DNA of 64,000 nt from Pseudomonas bijieensis (GTDB taxonomy: Bacteria; Pseudomonadota; Gammaproteobacteria; Pseudomonadales; Pseudomonadaceae): the NCBI RefSeq assembly GCF_013347965.1, contig NZ_CP048810.1, positions 2,604,001 through 2,668,000 of the forward strand, written 5' to 3'. Shown here in pieces: positions 1-8,807 of the stretch. The position numbers and the translations under genes are program-made. The notes beneath the pieces were generated by a model that worked only from the letters and a program-made list of their open reading frames with translations, was not told where the DNA came from and searched no databases. Each line of letters opens with the position of its first letter. Position 1 is the first letter of the stretch.

Positions 1-1041
1 CAGGGCCAGTGCCACGCCCCGGGCATGGGCCAGCGGGGCCATGGCCATGCCCAATTCCCGGGCCAGTTGGCTCAGGTCAAGCAACTGCGCGCCGCCTTCG
101 GCAATGGCCCGGGCGCCGTTTTCCACGCGAGCCAGGGAAAGCAATTGGTTGGCCAGATGGGTCAGCCGGTCGGTGCCTTGGGCGGCCGTTTCCAGGGTCT
201 CGCGCCAAGTTGCCGGTTCGCTGGCACGCAAGCCCAGCTCAAGACGCGCCTTGAGCGCGGCCAAGGGCGTGCGCAGCTCATGGGCGGCATCGGCGATGAA
301 CTGTGCCTGCCGCTCGAATTGCCCGCGCAGACGCTCGGTGAAATGGTTGAGCGCCCTCACCAGCGGCCATAACTCGTGCTGCACCTCCACCAGCGGCAAC
401 GGCCGCAAATCGTCCGGCTGGCGCTCCTCCACCGCCGTGCGCAAACGCTCCAGAGGGCGCAACGCTGCACTGACCGCGAACCACACCAACAGCAGCGCGC
501 CCACGGCCAGCATGCCCAAGCGCAACAGCGTGTCGGCCATCAGGCTGCGAGCCATGCTGACCCGGGCCTCTTCAGTCTCCGCCACGCGAATTTCCGCCAT
601 GCCGTTCATGTTCGGCTCGCTCACCGCCTTGAGCAGGCTCACCACCCGCACGGTCTGCCCCTGGTATTGGGCGTTATAGAAGCGCGCCAGGGCTGGGTAA
701 TCGTCCGTGCGGGGCGTTCCGGGTGGCGGACCGGGGAGGTTTTCGTAGCCGGAAATCAACTTCTTGTCGATGTCATTGACCTGGTAATAAATGCGCCCGG
801 CGCTGTCGTAGGCGAAGGTATCCAGGGCCACGTAGGGCACGTCCGCGCTGAGGCTGCCATCGCGCTGGGAAAGGCCCGCGGCGATGGTCCGGGCCGAGGC
901 CAGCAGGGTCCGGTCATAGGCGGTGTCCGCTGCTTCGCGACCGTTCCAGTAGGCGCTCAAGCCGCTGGCGAGCATCAGCACCACCAGCAGCAATGCCAGG
1001 TTCCATAGCAGCCGCCAGCGCAGGCTGTCGGGCTTATGCAT
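1..1041 (-). CDS. tctE: TctE-type sensor histidine kinase (3' end beyond window)
   Basis: Inner-membrane sensor kinase, partner of the adjacent TctD. I translated 347 residues from the ATG at 1041; the gene runs off the left edge, so the ATP-binding domain is missing here. A first membrane segment lies at about residues 12-30, a periplasmic domain follows to about 165, a second membrane segment at about 172-195, then a HAMP-like linker and the dimerisation box DAAHELRTPL with the phospho-acceptor His at 254. The start overlaps the tctD stop by 8 bases, so the two are translationally coupled. Known TctDE/BctDE pairs sense tricarboxylates and switch on the divergent tctCBA genes; that role is inferred from the neighbourhood. 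Confidence 0.9.
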   Translation of the reverse strand, partial: MHKPDSLRWRLLWNLALLLVVLMLASGLSAYWNGREAADTAYDRTLLASARTIAAGLSQRDGSLSADVPYVALDTFAYDSAGRIYYQVNDIDKKLISGYENLPGPPPGTPRTDDYPALARFYNAQYQGQTVRVVSLLKAVSEPNMNGMAEIRVAETEEARVSMARSLMADTLLRLGMLAVGALLLVWFAVSAALRPLERLRTAVEERQPDDLRPLPLVEVQHELWPLVRALNHFTERLRGQFERQAQFIADAAHELRTPLAALKARLELGLRASEPATWRETLETAAQGTDRLTHLANQLLSLARVENGARAIAEGGAQLLDLSQLARELGMAMAPLAHARGVALAL

Positions 1042-1705
1042 TGCGGTTTTCCAGCAGGTAGCCCAGGCCGCGGAACGTCACGATCGCCACCGCATGACCA
1101 TCGAGTTTCTTGCGCAAGCGATGCACGTAGATTTCGATGGCGTCGGGGCTGGCCTCTTCGTCCAGGCCGAACACCTGGGCCGCCAGTTGCTCCTTGCTCA
1201 TCACCCGTCCTGGCCGGGCGATCAACGCCTCCAGCACGGCTTGCTCGCGAGACGTCAGGGTCAACAATTCATCGTCGAGGGTGAAGCGGCGAGTGTCCAG
1301 GTCATAGATCAGCCCACCACAGCGCTGCTGGCGTTCGCCGCCCAGTACGCTGCGGCGCAACAGTGCCTTGACCCGGGCCTCCAGCTCAGTGAGTTCGAAG
1401 GGCTTGGCCAGGTAATCGTCGGCGCCGAGGTTCAGGCCATGGACGCGGTCCTTGACGTCGCTGCGGGCGGTCAACATTAGCACCGGCAAGGTCTTGCCGC
1501 GGGCGCGCAGACGCGCCAGCACCTCGAAACCGTCCATGCGTGGCAGCCCGACATCAAGGACCGCCACGGCGTACTCCTCGCTGCTCAGAGCCAGGTCGGC
1601 CGCGACGCCGTCGTGCAGCACGTCCACGGTCAAACCGGTGCTCTTGAGCGCCTGGGCAACGCTTTCGGCGAGCTGCAGATGGTCTTCGACGAGCAGAACA
1701 CGCAT
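1034..1705 (-). CDS. tctD: TctD-type OmpR-family response regulator
   Basis: Two-domain response regulator of 223 residues. The receiver domain (about 1-115) carries the acidic pair E7/D8, the phospho-acceptor D51 in AVLDVGLPRMDG, and K101. A C-terminal winged-helix OmpR/PhoB DNA-binding domain follows (about 125-220). It is transcribed first in the tctDE operon, divergently from tctCBA, which fits the known arrangement in which phosphorylated TctD activates citrate/tricarboxylate uptake. The regulator class is certain; the exact signal is inferred. Confidence 0.93.
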   Translation of the reverse strand: MRVLLVEDHLQLAESVAQALKSTGLTVDVLHDGVAADLALSSEEYAVAVLDVGLPRMDGFEVLARLRARGKTLPVLMLTARSDVKDRVHGLNLGADDYLAKPFELTELEARVKALLRRSVLGGERQQRCGGLIYDLDTRRFTLDDELLTLTSREQAVLEALIARPGRVMSKEQLAAQVFGLDEEASPDAIEIYVHRLRKKLDGHAVAIVTFRGLGYLLENRNA

Positions 1706-1913
1706 GGGTTATTCCTCGATTCAGGGATGGCCGGCGCCATTCTTTGGCGCGGAGTTTACAGCCGCATCCGCCGCTGTGAAGCCAAAAAACACGCTGAAAG
1801 CTTTTGAAAGGTTAGCGAAAGGTTGAGCCATTAGAGTCCCTTTACGGATAGTTTCGACTGCCCGCCGCGACGCCAGCTCGCGAATGAAAAATGCCACGAA
1901 GCGTTTTCGTCCT

Positions 1914-1935
1914 AATAAGAAAAATAAAAGCGGAG
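1914..1935 (+). promoter_or_regulatory. A-rich Crc/Hfq-type motif next to a ribosome-binding site
   Basis: AATAAGAA at 1914-1921 matches the AANAANAA catabolite-activity motif and runs through an A-rich stretch straight into CGGAG (1931-1935), the Shine-Dalgarno of a small leader ORF at 1944. In Pseudomonas such motifs bind Hfq with Crc and block translation when preferred carbon sources are present. The match is short, so function is inferred. Confidence 0.4.
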
Positions 1936-1943
1936 TATTCACC

Positions 1944-2051
1944 ATGCTGTCCATGCAGCTCCAGGCCCCAGTGCCTGCTCGCCCTTCTCGCTTGAACCAG
2001 ACCACCTTGCATTCAGTCCCGGTAACGACCTGTGCACCCTATCAGCGATGA
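1944..2051 (+). CDS. possible 35-residue leader peptide upstream of tctC
   Basis: A short open frame starts MLSMQLQAPVPARPS and ends at TGA 2049-2051. CGGAG sits 8 bases before the ATG and an A-rich Crc/Hfq-type motif precedes it. It has no recognisable domain. It fills the long (over 400 bp) tctD-tctC intergenic region. It could be a regulatory leader or chance; codon evidence is too short to decide. Confidence 0.25.
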   Translation: MLSMQLQAPVPARPSRLNQTTLHSVPVTTCAPYQR

Positions 2052-2092
2052 CCTGGGCGGGGATTCGTCCACGACACATTTTCACCACACAC

Positions 2093-2111
2093 AACAACAA
2101 TTCCTGTGGAG
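2093..2111 (+). promoter_or_regulatory. AACAACAA Crc/Hfq motif and RBS of tctC
   Basis: AACAACAA (2093-2100) is a perfect AANAANAA motif lying 17 bases before the tctC ATG, just upstream of the GGAG Shine-Dalgarno at 2108-2111. This is the usual place for Hfq/Crc translational repression of carbon-uptake genes in pseudomonads. The GGAG also decides the start: ATG 2118 rather than the in-frame GTG at 2106, which would lie upstream of it. Confidence 0.5.
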
Positions 2112-2117
2112 ACAACA

Positions 2118-3110
2118 ATGAACCTATCACTGCGTAAAGTAGCCCTGGCCGCCGGATGCCTGATGTTCGCCGGGCAGTTGCTCGCCGCTGATCCATCCAA
2201 AGAACCCAAGCGCCCCGAGTGCATCGCCCCGGCCTCCCCCGGCGGCGGTTTCGACCTGACGTGCAAGCTGGCACAAAGCGCGCTGGTCAACCAGAAGCTG
2301 CTGACCAAGCCAATGCGCGTCACCTACATGCCCGGCGGTGTCGGCGCGGTGGCCTACAACGCAGTGGTTGCCCAACGCCCGGCCGACGCTGGCACGCTGG
2401 TGGCCTGGTCCAGTGGTTCGCTGTTGAACCTGGCCCAGGGCAAGTTCGGTCGTTTCGATGAAAGCGCGGTGCGCTGGCTGGCCGCCGTGGGCACCAGCTA
2501 TGGCGCCATCGCCGTGAAGAGCGATTCGCCCTACAAGACCCTCGACGATCTGGTACAGGCCCTGAAGAAGGATCCTGGCTCGGTGGTGATCGGCTCCGGC
2601 GGCACCGTGGGTAGCCAGGACTGGATGCAGACCGCCCTCATCGCCAAGGCCGCCGGCATCAACCCTCGCGACCTGCGCTACGTGGCCCTCGAAGGCGGCG
2701 GCGAAATCGCCACCGCGCTGCTCGGTGGGCACATCCAGGTGGGCAGTACGGATATTTCCGACTCCATGCCGCACATCCAGAGCGGCGACATGCGCCTGCT
2801 CGCCGTGTTTGCCGAGAAACGCATCGACGAGCCGGAAATGAAAGACATTCCGACCGCCAAGGAACAAGGCTACGACATCGTCTGGCCGGTGGTCCGCGGC
2901 TTCTACCTGGGGCCAAAGGTCAGCGACGAAGACTATGCCTGGTGGAAAGACGCTTTCGACAAACTGCTCGCTTCCGAGGAGTTCGCCAAGCTGCGTGACC
3001 AGCGCGAGCTGTTCCCGTTTGCCATGACCGGTCCGGAACTGGACACCTACGTGAAGAAGCAAGTGGCTGATTACAAGGTACTGGCCAAAGAGTTCGGCCT
3101 GATCCAGTAA
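2118..3110 (+). CDS. tctC: tripartite tricarboxylate transporter, periplasmic binding protein TctC
   Basis: Extracytoplasmic solute receptor of the TTT family (Bug fold), 330 residues, delivering a tricarboxylate such as citrate to TctAB. A signal peptide is clear (MNLSLRKVALAAGCLMFAGQ, cleaved near LAA-DPSKE). The family pattern follows: IAPASPGGGFDLTCKLA near the N-terminus, YMPGGVGAVAYN, and IGSGGTVGSQDW. It is first in the order tctC-tctB-tctA, as in known operons, with a Crc/Hfq-type motif in its leader. Substrate is inferred from the neighbouring TctDE pair. Confidence 0.93.
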   Translation: MNLSLRKVALAAGCLMFAGQLLAADPSKEPKRPECIAPASPGGGFDLTCKLAQSALVNQKLLTKPMRVTYMPGGVGAVAYNAVVAQRPADAGTLVAWSSGSLLNLAQGKFGRFDESAVRWLAAVGTSYGAIAVKSDSPYKTLDDLVQALKKDPGSVVIGSGGTVGSQDWMQTALIAKAAGINPRDLRYVALEGGGEIATALLGGHIQVGSTDISDSMPHIQSGDMRLLAVFAEKRIDEPEMKDIPTAKEQGYDIVWPVVRGFYLGPKVSDEDYAWWKDAFDKLLASEEFAKLRDQRELFPFAMTGPELDTYVKKQVADYKVLAKEFGLIQ

Positions 3111-3165
3111 CCGTCTCTGTTCTCGCGGCGGCGCTGGCAGTGCCGGCGCCGCCCAGGAGTTAGTC

Positions 3166-3627
3166 ATGCTCACCATCCAACGTATTTTTGCCGCGGTGCT
3201 GCTACTGGTCTGTATCGGCCTGGCACTGATGGCCTGGCCCTATCAGGCTGCTTTTTCCTATGAACCGGTCGGTCCGCGTGCATTCCCCTTGCTGATCCTG
3301 GGACTGATGGGCCTGGCGCTGCTGTACATGCTGTTTCGTCCTACGCCCATCGTGCACAGCGACGAAGAACCTCAGCTGGACCGCGCAACGTTGCAGAAAA
3401 TCGCCATCTGCATAGGGTTGCTGCTGGTATTTGCCGGCACCTTCGAACCCCTGGGCTTCATCCTCGCCGGCACCTTGATCGGCGTGCCAATGGCGCGCCT
3501 GTATGGCGGCCGCTGGGTACCCAGCATCGTGGTCAGCACCCTGATGGCCATCAGTCTTTACCTGCTGTTCGACAAAGTGATGGACGTGCCACTGCCCCTT
3601 GGCCTGCTCGATATCCTGGAGAATTGA
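3166..3627 (+). CDS. tctB: tripartite tricarboxylate transporter small membrane subunit TctB
   Basis: Small integral membrane subunit of 153 residues with about four hydrophobic segments (residues 4-24, 38-60, 82-100, 105-145), as usual for TctB. AGGAG lies 7 bases before the ATG. It sits between TctC and TctA, with which it forms the transporter; TctB is required with TctA although its exact role is poorly known. Confidence 0.9.
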   Translation: MLTIQRIFAAVLLLVCIGLALMAWPYQAAFSYEPVGPRAFPLLILGLMGLALLYMLFRPTPIVHSDEEPQLDRATLQKIAICIGLLLVFAGTFEPLGFILAGTLIGVPMARLYGGRWVPSIVVSTLMAISLYLLFDKVMDVPLPLGLLDILEN

Positions 3628-3628
3628 T

Positions 3629-5143
3629 ATGGATACCCTCAGTTATCTCAGCCAGGGATTTGGCGTTGCACTGACCCCCTACAACCTCTTCACTGCGCTG
3701 TGCGGCACCCTGATCGGCACCGTCGTCGGCCTGCTCCCGGGCCTGGGGCCGATCAACGGCGTGGCGCTGCTGATTCCGATTGCGTTCGCCTTGGGCCTTC
3801 CGCCGGAATCGGCGCTGATCCTGCTGGCAGCGGTATACCTGGGTTGCGAGTACGGTGGGCGCATCAGCTCGATTCTGCTCAATATTCCGGGCGAAGCCTC
3901 CACCGTAATGACTGCCCTTGATGGCTACCCCATGGCCCGTCAGGGTCTGGCCGGGGTGGCATTGTCTCTGTCGGCATGGAGCTCGTTCATCGGTGCGTTC
4001 ATCGCCACCTGCGGCATGGTGCTATTCGCCCCGATCCTGGCCAAATGGGCGGTTGCCTTTGGGCCGGCGGAGTATTTCGGACTGATGGTGTTCGCCATTG
4101 TCTGCCTCGGTGGCATGGCCGGCGATCGTCCGCTCAAGACGTTCATCGCGGCACTGATCGGGCTCTTCCTTTCGGCCGTCGGGATCGACGCCAACAGTGG
4201 CGTGTACCGTTTTACCGGCGACAACGTCCATCTGGCCGACGGTATTCAATTCGTCGTACTGGTGCTGGGTCTGTTTTCTGTCAGCGAGATCCTGTTGCTG
4301 CTGGAAAAAACCCACCGTGGCCAGGAAGCAGTGAAGGCCACCGGGCGGATGATGTTCAACTTCAAGGAAGCGGCATCGGTGTTCGCGGTGAACCTGCGTT
4401 GCGGTGTGCTCGGTTTCTTCATGGGCGTGTTGCCAGGCGCCGGCGCGACGTTGGCCAGTGCCGTGGCCTACATGACTGAAAAACGTATTGCGGGTGCCAG
4501 TGGCACATTCGGCCAGGGTGACAAGCGTGGCCTCGCCGCCCCGGAAACCGCCATCGGCGGTGAAGCTTGCGGCGCGCTCGTGCCGATGCTGACCCTCGGC
4601 GTTCCCGGCTCGGGCACCACGGCGGTGATGATCGGCGCCCTGTCGCTGTACAACATCACGCCGGGGCCGTTGCTGTTCCAGCAACAGCCAGACATCGTCT
4701 GGGGCCTGATCGCGTCGTTGTTCATCGCCAACATCATGCTGGTGATCCTCAACATCCCGATGATCCGTATTTTCACCCGCATCCTGTCGGTGCCGAACTG
4801 GGCGCTGGTGCCGTTCATTGCGATCATTACCGGCATTGGTGTATTCGCGGTCCACGCCACCACATTCGACCTGTTCCTGATGGTCGGCATCGGTATCTTC
4901 GGTTATATCCTGCGCAAGCTGGACTTCCCGCTGTCGCCGATCCTGCTGGGCTTCATCCTCGGAGGCCTGATGGAGCAGAATCTGCGTCGTGCGCTGTCGA
5001 TCTCCAACGGTGCGCTGGACATCCTCTGGTCGAGCCCCATCACCTTGGGCTGCTGGGCACTGACGGCGGTCATGCTGGTGCTGCCACTGTTGCGGATCTG
5101 GCGTCGCCGCGCCGCACAACGTCGCGCCCTGGCCAATGTCTGA
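3629..5143 (+). CDS. tctA: tripartite tricarboxylate transporter large permease TctA
   Basis: Large permease of 504 residues with about 10-12 membrane segments. The TctA signatures are present: GLLPGLGPINGVALLIP near residue 30, GCEYGGRISSILLNIPGE near 75, a second inverted half with GVLPGAGATLASAVAYM near 270, and APETAIGGEACGALVPMLTLG near 300. I chose ATG 3629 one base after the tctB stop, because the longer TTG start at 3599 lies within tctB and GGAG at 3618-3621 fits the ATG. It forms the translocation path driven by proton or sodium symport. Confidence 0.93.
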   Translation: MDTLSYLSQGFGVALTPYNLFTALCGTLIGTVVGLLPGLGPINGVALLIPIAFALGLPPESALILLAAVYLGCEYGGRISSILLNIPGEASTVMTALDGYPMARQGLAGVALSLSAWSSFIGAFIATCGMVLFAPILAKWAVAFGPAEYFGLMVFAIVCLGGMAGDRPLKTFIAALIGLFLSAVGIDANSGVYRFTGDNVHLADGIQFVVLVLGLFSVSEILLLLEKTHRGQEAVKATGRMMFNFKEAASVFAVNLRCGVLGFFMGVLPGAGATLASAVAYMTEKRIAGASGTFGQGDKRGLAAPETAIGGEACGALVPMLTLGVPGSGTTAVMIGALSLYNITPGPLLFQQQPDIVWGLIASLFIANIMLVILNIPMIRIFTRILSVPNWALVPFIAIITGIGVFAVHATTFDLFLMVGIGIFGYILRKLDFPLSPILLGFILGGLMEQNLRRALSISNGALDILWSSPITLGCWALTAVMLVLPLLRIWRRRAAQRRALANV

Positions 5144-6176
5144 AGCAACTTTCAGACAATGGTGGGGAACACCGCTGGTCGGCCTGGCCGGCGGTTACCT
5201 GGCCAGCCTGATCGGCTGGCCCTTGCCCTGGATGGTCGGCTCGTTGCTGGCGATCATCCTGGTGCGCTGTCTCACGCCGTGGCAGTTGATGGAAATCCCC
5301 GGCGGCCGTAAATGCGGCCAATGGGTGGTGGGCATCGGCATCGGCCTGCACTTCACCCCGCTGGTGATGGAGCAGGTGCTGGGCCACTTCGGCCTGATCT
5401 TCTTCGGCGCGCTGATCACCAGCGTGTCCAGCGTGGTAAGTGTCTGGCTGATGCGTCGCACCGGCGAGGACCGCGCCACCGCGTTTTTCTCGAGCATGCC
5501 GGGCGGTTCCGGCGAAATGGTCAACCTCGGTGCCCGCAACGGCGCGGATCTCAGCCGTGTCGCGGCGGGCCAGAGCCTGAGGGTGCTGGTGGTGGTGCTG
5601 TGCGTGCCGGCGGCCTTCAAGTATCTGTTGGGCGAAGGCGAGCCGGTGCAACACGCCACGACGGTGGACTGGCTGTGGCTGGCGATCCTGTTCCCGGCGG
5701 GCGCTCTGCTCGCCTGGGTCTGGGAGCGCTTGCGCCAACCCAATCCCTGGTTGTTCGGGCCGTTGCTGGTGAGTGCGGCGGTCAGCATCGGTTGGGACCT
5801 GCACATTGGCCTGCCCAATGGCGCCAGCCAGGTCGGCCAGTGGCTGATCGGCAGCGGCCTGGGCTGTCATTTCAACCGGCAGTTCTTTCGTCGGGCACCA
5901 TCGTTCATGGGGCGCACCCTGGTCGGCACGGTATTGACGATGCTGATCGCCACCCTGGCGGCCTTGGGCCTGAGTACCCTGACCCATCTGGACCTGCGCT
6001 CGCTGACACTGGGCATGATGCCCGGCGGCATTGCGGAAATGAGCCTGACAGCGGAGACGCTGCAACTGTCGGTGCCATTGGTGACGGCGTTGCAGGTGAT
6101 GCGATTGCTGTTCGTGCTGTTTCTGGCGGAGCCGTTGTTCAGGTATTGGATGCGCAGGCCGGGTTCGGATCTATAG
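5136..6176 (+). CDS. AbrB-family membrane protein
   Basis: Polytopic protein of 346 residues with a duplicated membrane half typical of AbrB (named for 'regulator of aidB expression', unrelated to the Bacillus DNA-binding AbrB). Each half contains a PGG-containing loop: SSMPGGSGEMVNLG near residue 120 and GMMPGGIAEMSLTA near 290. The start overlaps the tctA stop by 8 bases, so it is part of the tct operon and probably translated with it. Such genes often follow tctCBA; they may be transporters, but function is not established. Confidence 0.82.
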   Translation: MSEATFRQWWGTPLVGLAGGYLASLIGWPLPWMVGSLLAIILVRCLTPWQLMEIPGGRKCGQWVVGIGIGLHFTPLVMEQVLGHFGLIFFGALITSVSSVVSVWLMRRTGEDRATAFFSSMPGGSGEMVNLGARNGADLSRVAAGQSLRVLVVVLCVPAAFKYLLGEGEPVQHATTVDWLWLAILFPAGALLAWVWERLRQPNPWLFGPLLVSAAVSIGWDLHIGLPNGASQVGQWLIGSGLGCHFNRQFFRRAPSFMGRTLVGTVLTMLIATLAALGLSTLTHLDLRSLTLGMMPGGIAEMSLTAETLQLSVPLVTALQVMRLLFVLFLAEPLFRYWMRRPGSDL

Positions 6177-6190
6177 ACCGAGTCGCCATC

Positions 6191-6256
6191 ATCGCGAGCA
6201 GGCTCGCTCCCACAGGGATATGTGTTGCCTGTGGGAGCGAGCCTGCTCGCGATGAG
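6191..6256. repeat. REP pair (BIME)
   Basis: Two inverted REP copies, ATCGCGAGCAGGCTCGCTC then GGGAGCGAGCCTGCTCGCGAT, separated by a 10-20 base spacer, lie between the convergent abrB-like and ung genes. It can fold into a long hairpin and probably serves as a shared 3' boundary. Confidence 0.9.
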
Positions 6257-6274
6257 GCCTTCATTGCCAACCGT

Positions 6275-6967
6275 TCAAACCGGTGGCAACCGCCAGTCGA
6301 TCGGCTTCTCACCCTGCTGCTGGAGAAATTTGTTGGTCCGGCTGAAATGCCCACAGCCGATGAAGCCTCGGTGGGCCGACAGCGGCGACGGGTGGACCGA
6401 GGTCAACACCAGATGCTTGGTCGCATCGATCAACTTCTGCTTGCTCTGGGCATGGGCACCCCACAACAGGAACACCAAGTGCGGCTGGTGTTCGCTGACG
6501 ACTTCAATGATCCTGTCGGTAAAGTGCTGCCAACCTTTTTTGGCGTGGGCGTTGGCATTGGCGCGCTCCACGGTCAGGGTCGTGTTGAGCAGCAACACGC
6601 CCTGGTCGGCCCAGCTTTGCAGGTAGCCGTGATTCGGAATGTCGATGTTCAGATCGCGCTTCAATTCCTTGTAGATGTTCACCAGCGACGGCGGAGTCGG
6701 CACGCCCGGTTGCACCGAGAAGCACAAACCGTGGGCCTGGCCCGGGCCGTGGTACGGGTCCTGGCCGAGAATCACCACCTTGACCTTATCCAGCGGCGTG
6801 GAATTGAGGGCATTGAAAATCAACGATGCCGGTGGATAAATCTCCTTGCCGGCGGCGTATTCCCGACGCAGGAATTCGCGCAACTCTGCCATGTAGGGCT
6901 GGTCGAACTCGGCACGCAGTGCCTGCTTCCAGCTCGGTTCGAGTTTGATACGGTCGTCAGCAGTCAT
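6275..6967 (-). CDS. ung: uracil-DNA glycosylase
   Basis: Family 1 uracil-DNA glycosylase, 230 residues, removing uracil from DNA as the first step of base excision repair. The water-activating loop [18 protein letters not shown] (catalytic Asp at 70) and the minor-groove loop [13 protein letters not shown] with the catalytic His are both present, and [12 protein letters not shown] is the usual central strand. I chose the ATG at 6967 ([12 protein letters not shown]): the upstream extension is not conserved in the family and the length then matches. Confidence 0.97.
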   Translation of the reverse strand: MTADDRIKLEPSWKQALRAEFDQPYMAELREFLRREYAAGKEIYPPASLIFNALNSTPLDKVKVVILGQDPYHGPGQAHGLCFSVQPGVPTPPSLVNIYKELKRDLNIDIPNHGYLQSWADQGVLLLNTTLTVERANANAHAKKGWQHFTDRIIEVVSEHQPHLVFLLWGAHAQSKQKLIDATKHLVLTSVHPSPLSAHRGFIGCGHFSRTNKFLQQQGEKPIDWRLPPV

Positions 6968-7099
6968 GGTCGCATCCGGTAAAAACAATGGGCGCACCCT
7001 AGGAAAGCCTACATGGCTTGTCAATTGATCTGACGCAGAACCGGCACTTTCCTACGCAGCGGTCATACTGATCATTCAAATTTCTGATCGAGGTCACGA

Positions 7100-8212
7100 A
7101 TGAATCTGCACTTCGAAGAACTCACCGGCATCGACGGTGCTCGTATTGGCGTCGCCACCCTGGACGCCGAAAAATCCCTGAACGCCCTGTCCCTGCCAAT
7201 GATCAACGCCTTGCGTGATCGTCTCGATACCTGGGCCAGGGAGCCGCAGGTCGTTTGTGTGTTACTGCGCGGCAATGGTGCCAAGGCATTTTGCGCCGGC
7301 GGTGAAGTCCGCAGCCTGGTGGAGGCCTGCCGTGCCCACCCCGGCGAGGTACCGCCGCTGGCTGCGCAATTCTTTGCGGCGGAGTACCGCCTGGACTTCA
7401 ATCTGCACACCTACCCAAAACCCTTGCTGTGCTGGGGCCACGGTTATGTGCTGGGCGGCGGCATGGGGCTGCTGCAAGGCGCAAGTACCCGTATCGTCAC
7501 CCCAAGCAGTCGCCTGGCAATGCCGGAAATCAGCATCGGCCTGTACCCGGATGTCGGCGCCAGTTGGTTTCTGTCACGCCTGCCCGGCAAGCTCGGGCTG
7601 TTTCTCGGCCTGACCGGCGCCCACATGAATGCCCGGGATGCCATCGACCTGGGCCTGGCCGATCGCTTCCTGCTGGATGAACAACAGGACGACTTGATCG
7701 AAGGCCTGCTGCAACTCAACTGGCAGGAGCAGACCGAGATGCAGCTCAACAGTTTGCTCAAGGCCCTGCAGCAGGAAGCCATCGGCCAATTGCCCGAAGC
7801 CCAATGGCTGCCACGGCGGCAGAAAATCGATGAATGGCTGGATGTCAGCGATGTGCGCTGCGCCTGGAAAGCCCTCAGCCTGCTGGTGGACCACCCGGAT
7901 CCGTTGATCGCCCGCGCCGCCAAGACCATGACCGACGGCTCGCCGTTGACCGCTCATCTGGTCTGGGAGCAGATCGCCCGGGCCCGGCATTTGTCCTTGG
8001 CCGGTGTGTTCCGGATGGAATACACCTTGAGCCTCAACTGCTGCCGTCATCCCGAATTCAGCGAAGGCGTGCGGGCGCGTCTGATCGACAAGGACCACAA
8101 GCCTCGCTGGCACTGGCCGGACATCAACCATGTGCCCGAAGCGGCGGTCGAGGCGCACTTCCACAAGGCGTGGGAAGGGCGGCATCCGTTGGCGGATTTG
8201 TCCAACGAGTAA
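7100..8212 (+). CDS. enoyl-CoA hydratase/isomerase family, 3-hydroxyisobutyryl-CoA hydrolase-like
   Basis: Crotonase-fold protein of 370 residues, longer than simple enoyl-CoA hydratases and matching the 3-hydroxyisobutyryl-CoA hydrolase subfamily. Seen: AFCAGGEVRSLVE (oxyanion hole 1, about residue 58), HGYVLGGGMGLLQG (oxyanion hole 2, about 114), PEISIGLYPDVGASWFLSRLPG with the catalytic Glu/Asp region (about 138-160), and a C-terminal helical cap. Such enzymes hydrolyse 3-hydroxyisobutyryl-CoA in valine breakdown. GAGG precedes the ATG. It stands alone, so a role in another acyl-CoA pathway remains possible. Confidence 0.85.
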   Translation: MNLHFEELTGIDGARIGVATLDAEKSLNALSLPMINALRDRLDTWAREPQVVCVLLRGNGAKAFCAGGEVRSLVEACRAHPGEVPPLAAQFFAAEYRLDFNLHTYPKPLLCWGHGYVLGGGMGLLQGASTRIVTPSSRLAMPEISIGLYPDVGASWFLSRLPGKLGLFLGLTGAHMNARDAIDLGLADRFLLDEQQDDLIEGLLQLNWQEQTEMQLNSLLKALQQEAIGQLPEAQWLPRRQKIDEWLDVSDVRCAWKALSLLVDHPDPLIARAAKTMTDGSPLTAHLVWEQIARARHLSLAGVFRMEYTLSLNCCRHPEFSEGVRARLIDKDHKPRWHWPDINHVPEAAVEAHFHKAWEGRHPLADLSNE

Positions 8213-8243
8213 AGATCCGGGTGACATTCTGGGAGAGTGACAT

Positions 8244-8337
8244 CTGTGGGAGCAAAGCTTGCTCGCGATGACAGGGTATCAGTCAGCCTCCCTGTGACTG
8301 GCATACCGCTATCGCGAGCAAGCTTTGCTCCCACAAG
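8244..8337. repeat. REP pair (BIME, GCAAAGCTTGCTCGCGAT variant)
   Basis: Inverted copies of TGTGGGAGCAAAGCTTGCTC and its complement flank about 40 bases of spacer, between the hydrolase gene and the convergent tyrosine-rich lipoprotein gene. Confidence 0.9.
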
Positions 8338-8364
8338 CGTTGTCCTATCGGGTTTATTACAGGC

Positions 8365-8396
8365 ATAAAAAAGCGGCGCTCAATGCGCCGCTTCTT
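8365..8396 (-). terminator. rho-independent terminator of the tyrosine-rich lipoprotein gene
   Basis: AAGCGGCGC and GCGCCGCTT (8371-8379, 8385-8393) form a 9-bp stem with a 5-base loop. On the minus strand the stem is followed by a T run, 13 bases downstream of the lipoprotein stop codon. Confidence 0.85.
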
Positions 8397-8408
8397 GTTG
8401 CCCAAAGA

Positions 8409-8807
8409 TCAGCGGTGGCCACCCCGTCCATCGTGATCGCCGCGTCCCCGATGATCACGCCCGCCTCGGCCACCGCCTCGGTCGTCATTCCAGCCGCCCC
8501 GGTTGTGGCCGTCCCAGCCACCCCGATTCGGATAAGACCGGTACGCCGCTCGCGGTGGCGAGTAGTAGCGCGGCCCTGGTTGGTAGTAGCGCGGTGCCGA
8601 GTAATAGCGCGGCGCCGGTTGGTAATACCGCGGGGCGTAATAGCCACGCGGTGCCGAATAATAACTCCCGCCACCGTAACCGTAATAGACCGGCGCCGGT
8701 GAGGTGTAGACCTCGGAACGGTAGTAGCTCGAGTCTCCGTCGTAATAAGGCACGCATGCCGAAAGAGTCAAACCGAGAAACGCAATGAGCAGCAGTCGTC
8801 GATACAT
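8409..8807 (-). CDS. tyrosine/glycine/arginine-rich lipoprotein
   Basis: A 132-residue protein with a lipoprotein signal peptide: MYRRLLLIAFLGLTLSAC, lipobox LSAC with Cys at 18. The mature part is low complexity: first Y/S/P/G with repeated RYYSAPRYYQPGPRYY-type units (about residues 48-90), then a G/R/D/H-rich tail (about 95-132). No enzyme domain is seen. Outer-membrane or surface location is inferred from the lipobox. Similar Tyr-rich small lipoproteins are common in Pseudomonas without known function. Confidence 0.8.
   Translation of the reverse strand: MYRRLLLIAFLGLTLSACVPYYDGDSSYYRSEVYTSPAPVYYGYGGGSYYSAPRGYYAPRYYQPAPRYYSAPRYYQPGPRYYSPPRAAYRSYPNRGGWDGHNRGGWNDDRGGGRGGRDHRGRGDHDGRGGHR

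Noticed and set aside
5312..6982. 556-codon plus-strand frame through the AbrB-like gene, a REP pair and ung
   Set aside because: It reads out of frame in one supported gene, through a repeat, and antisense to ung.
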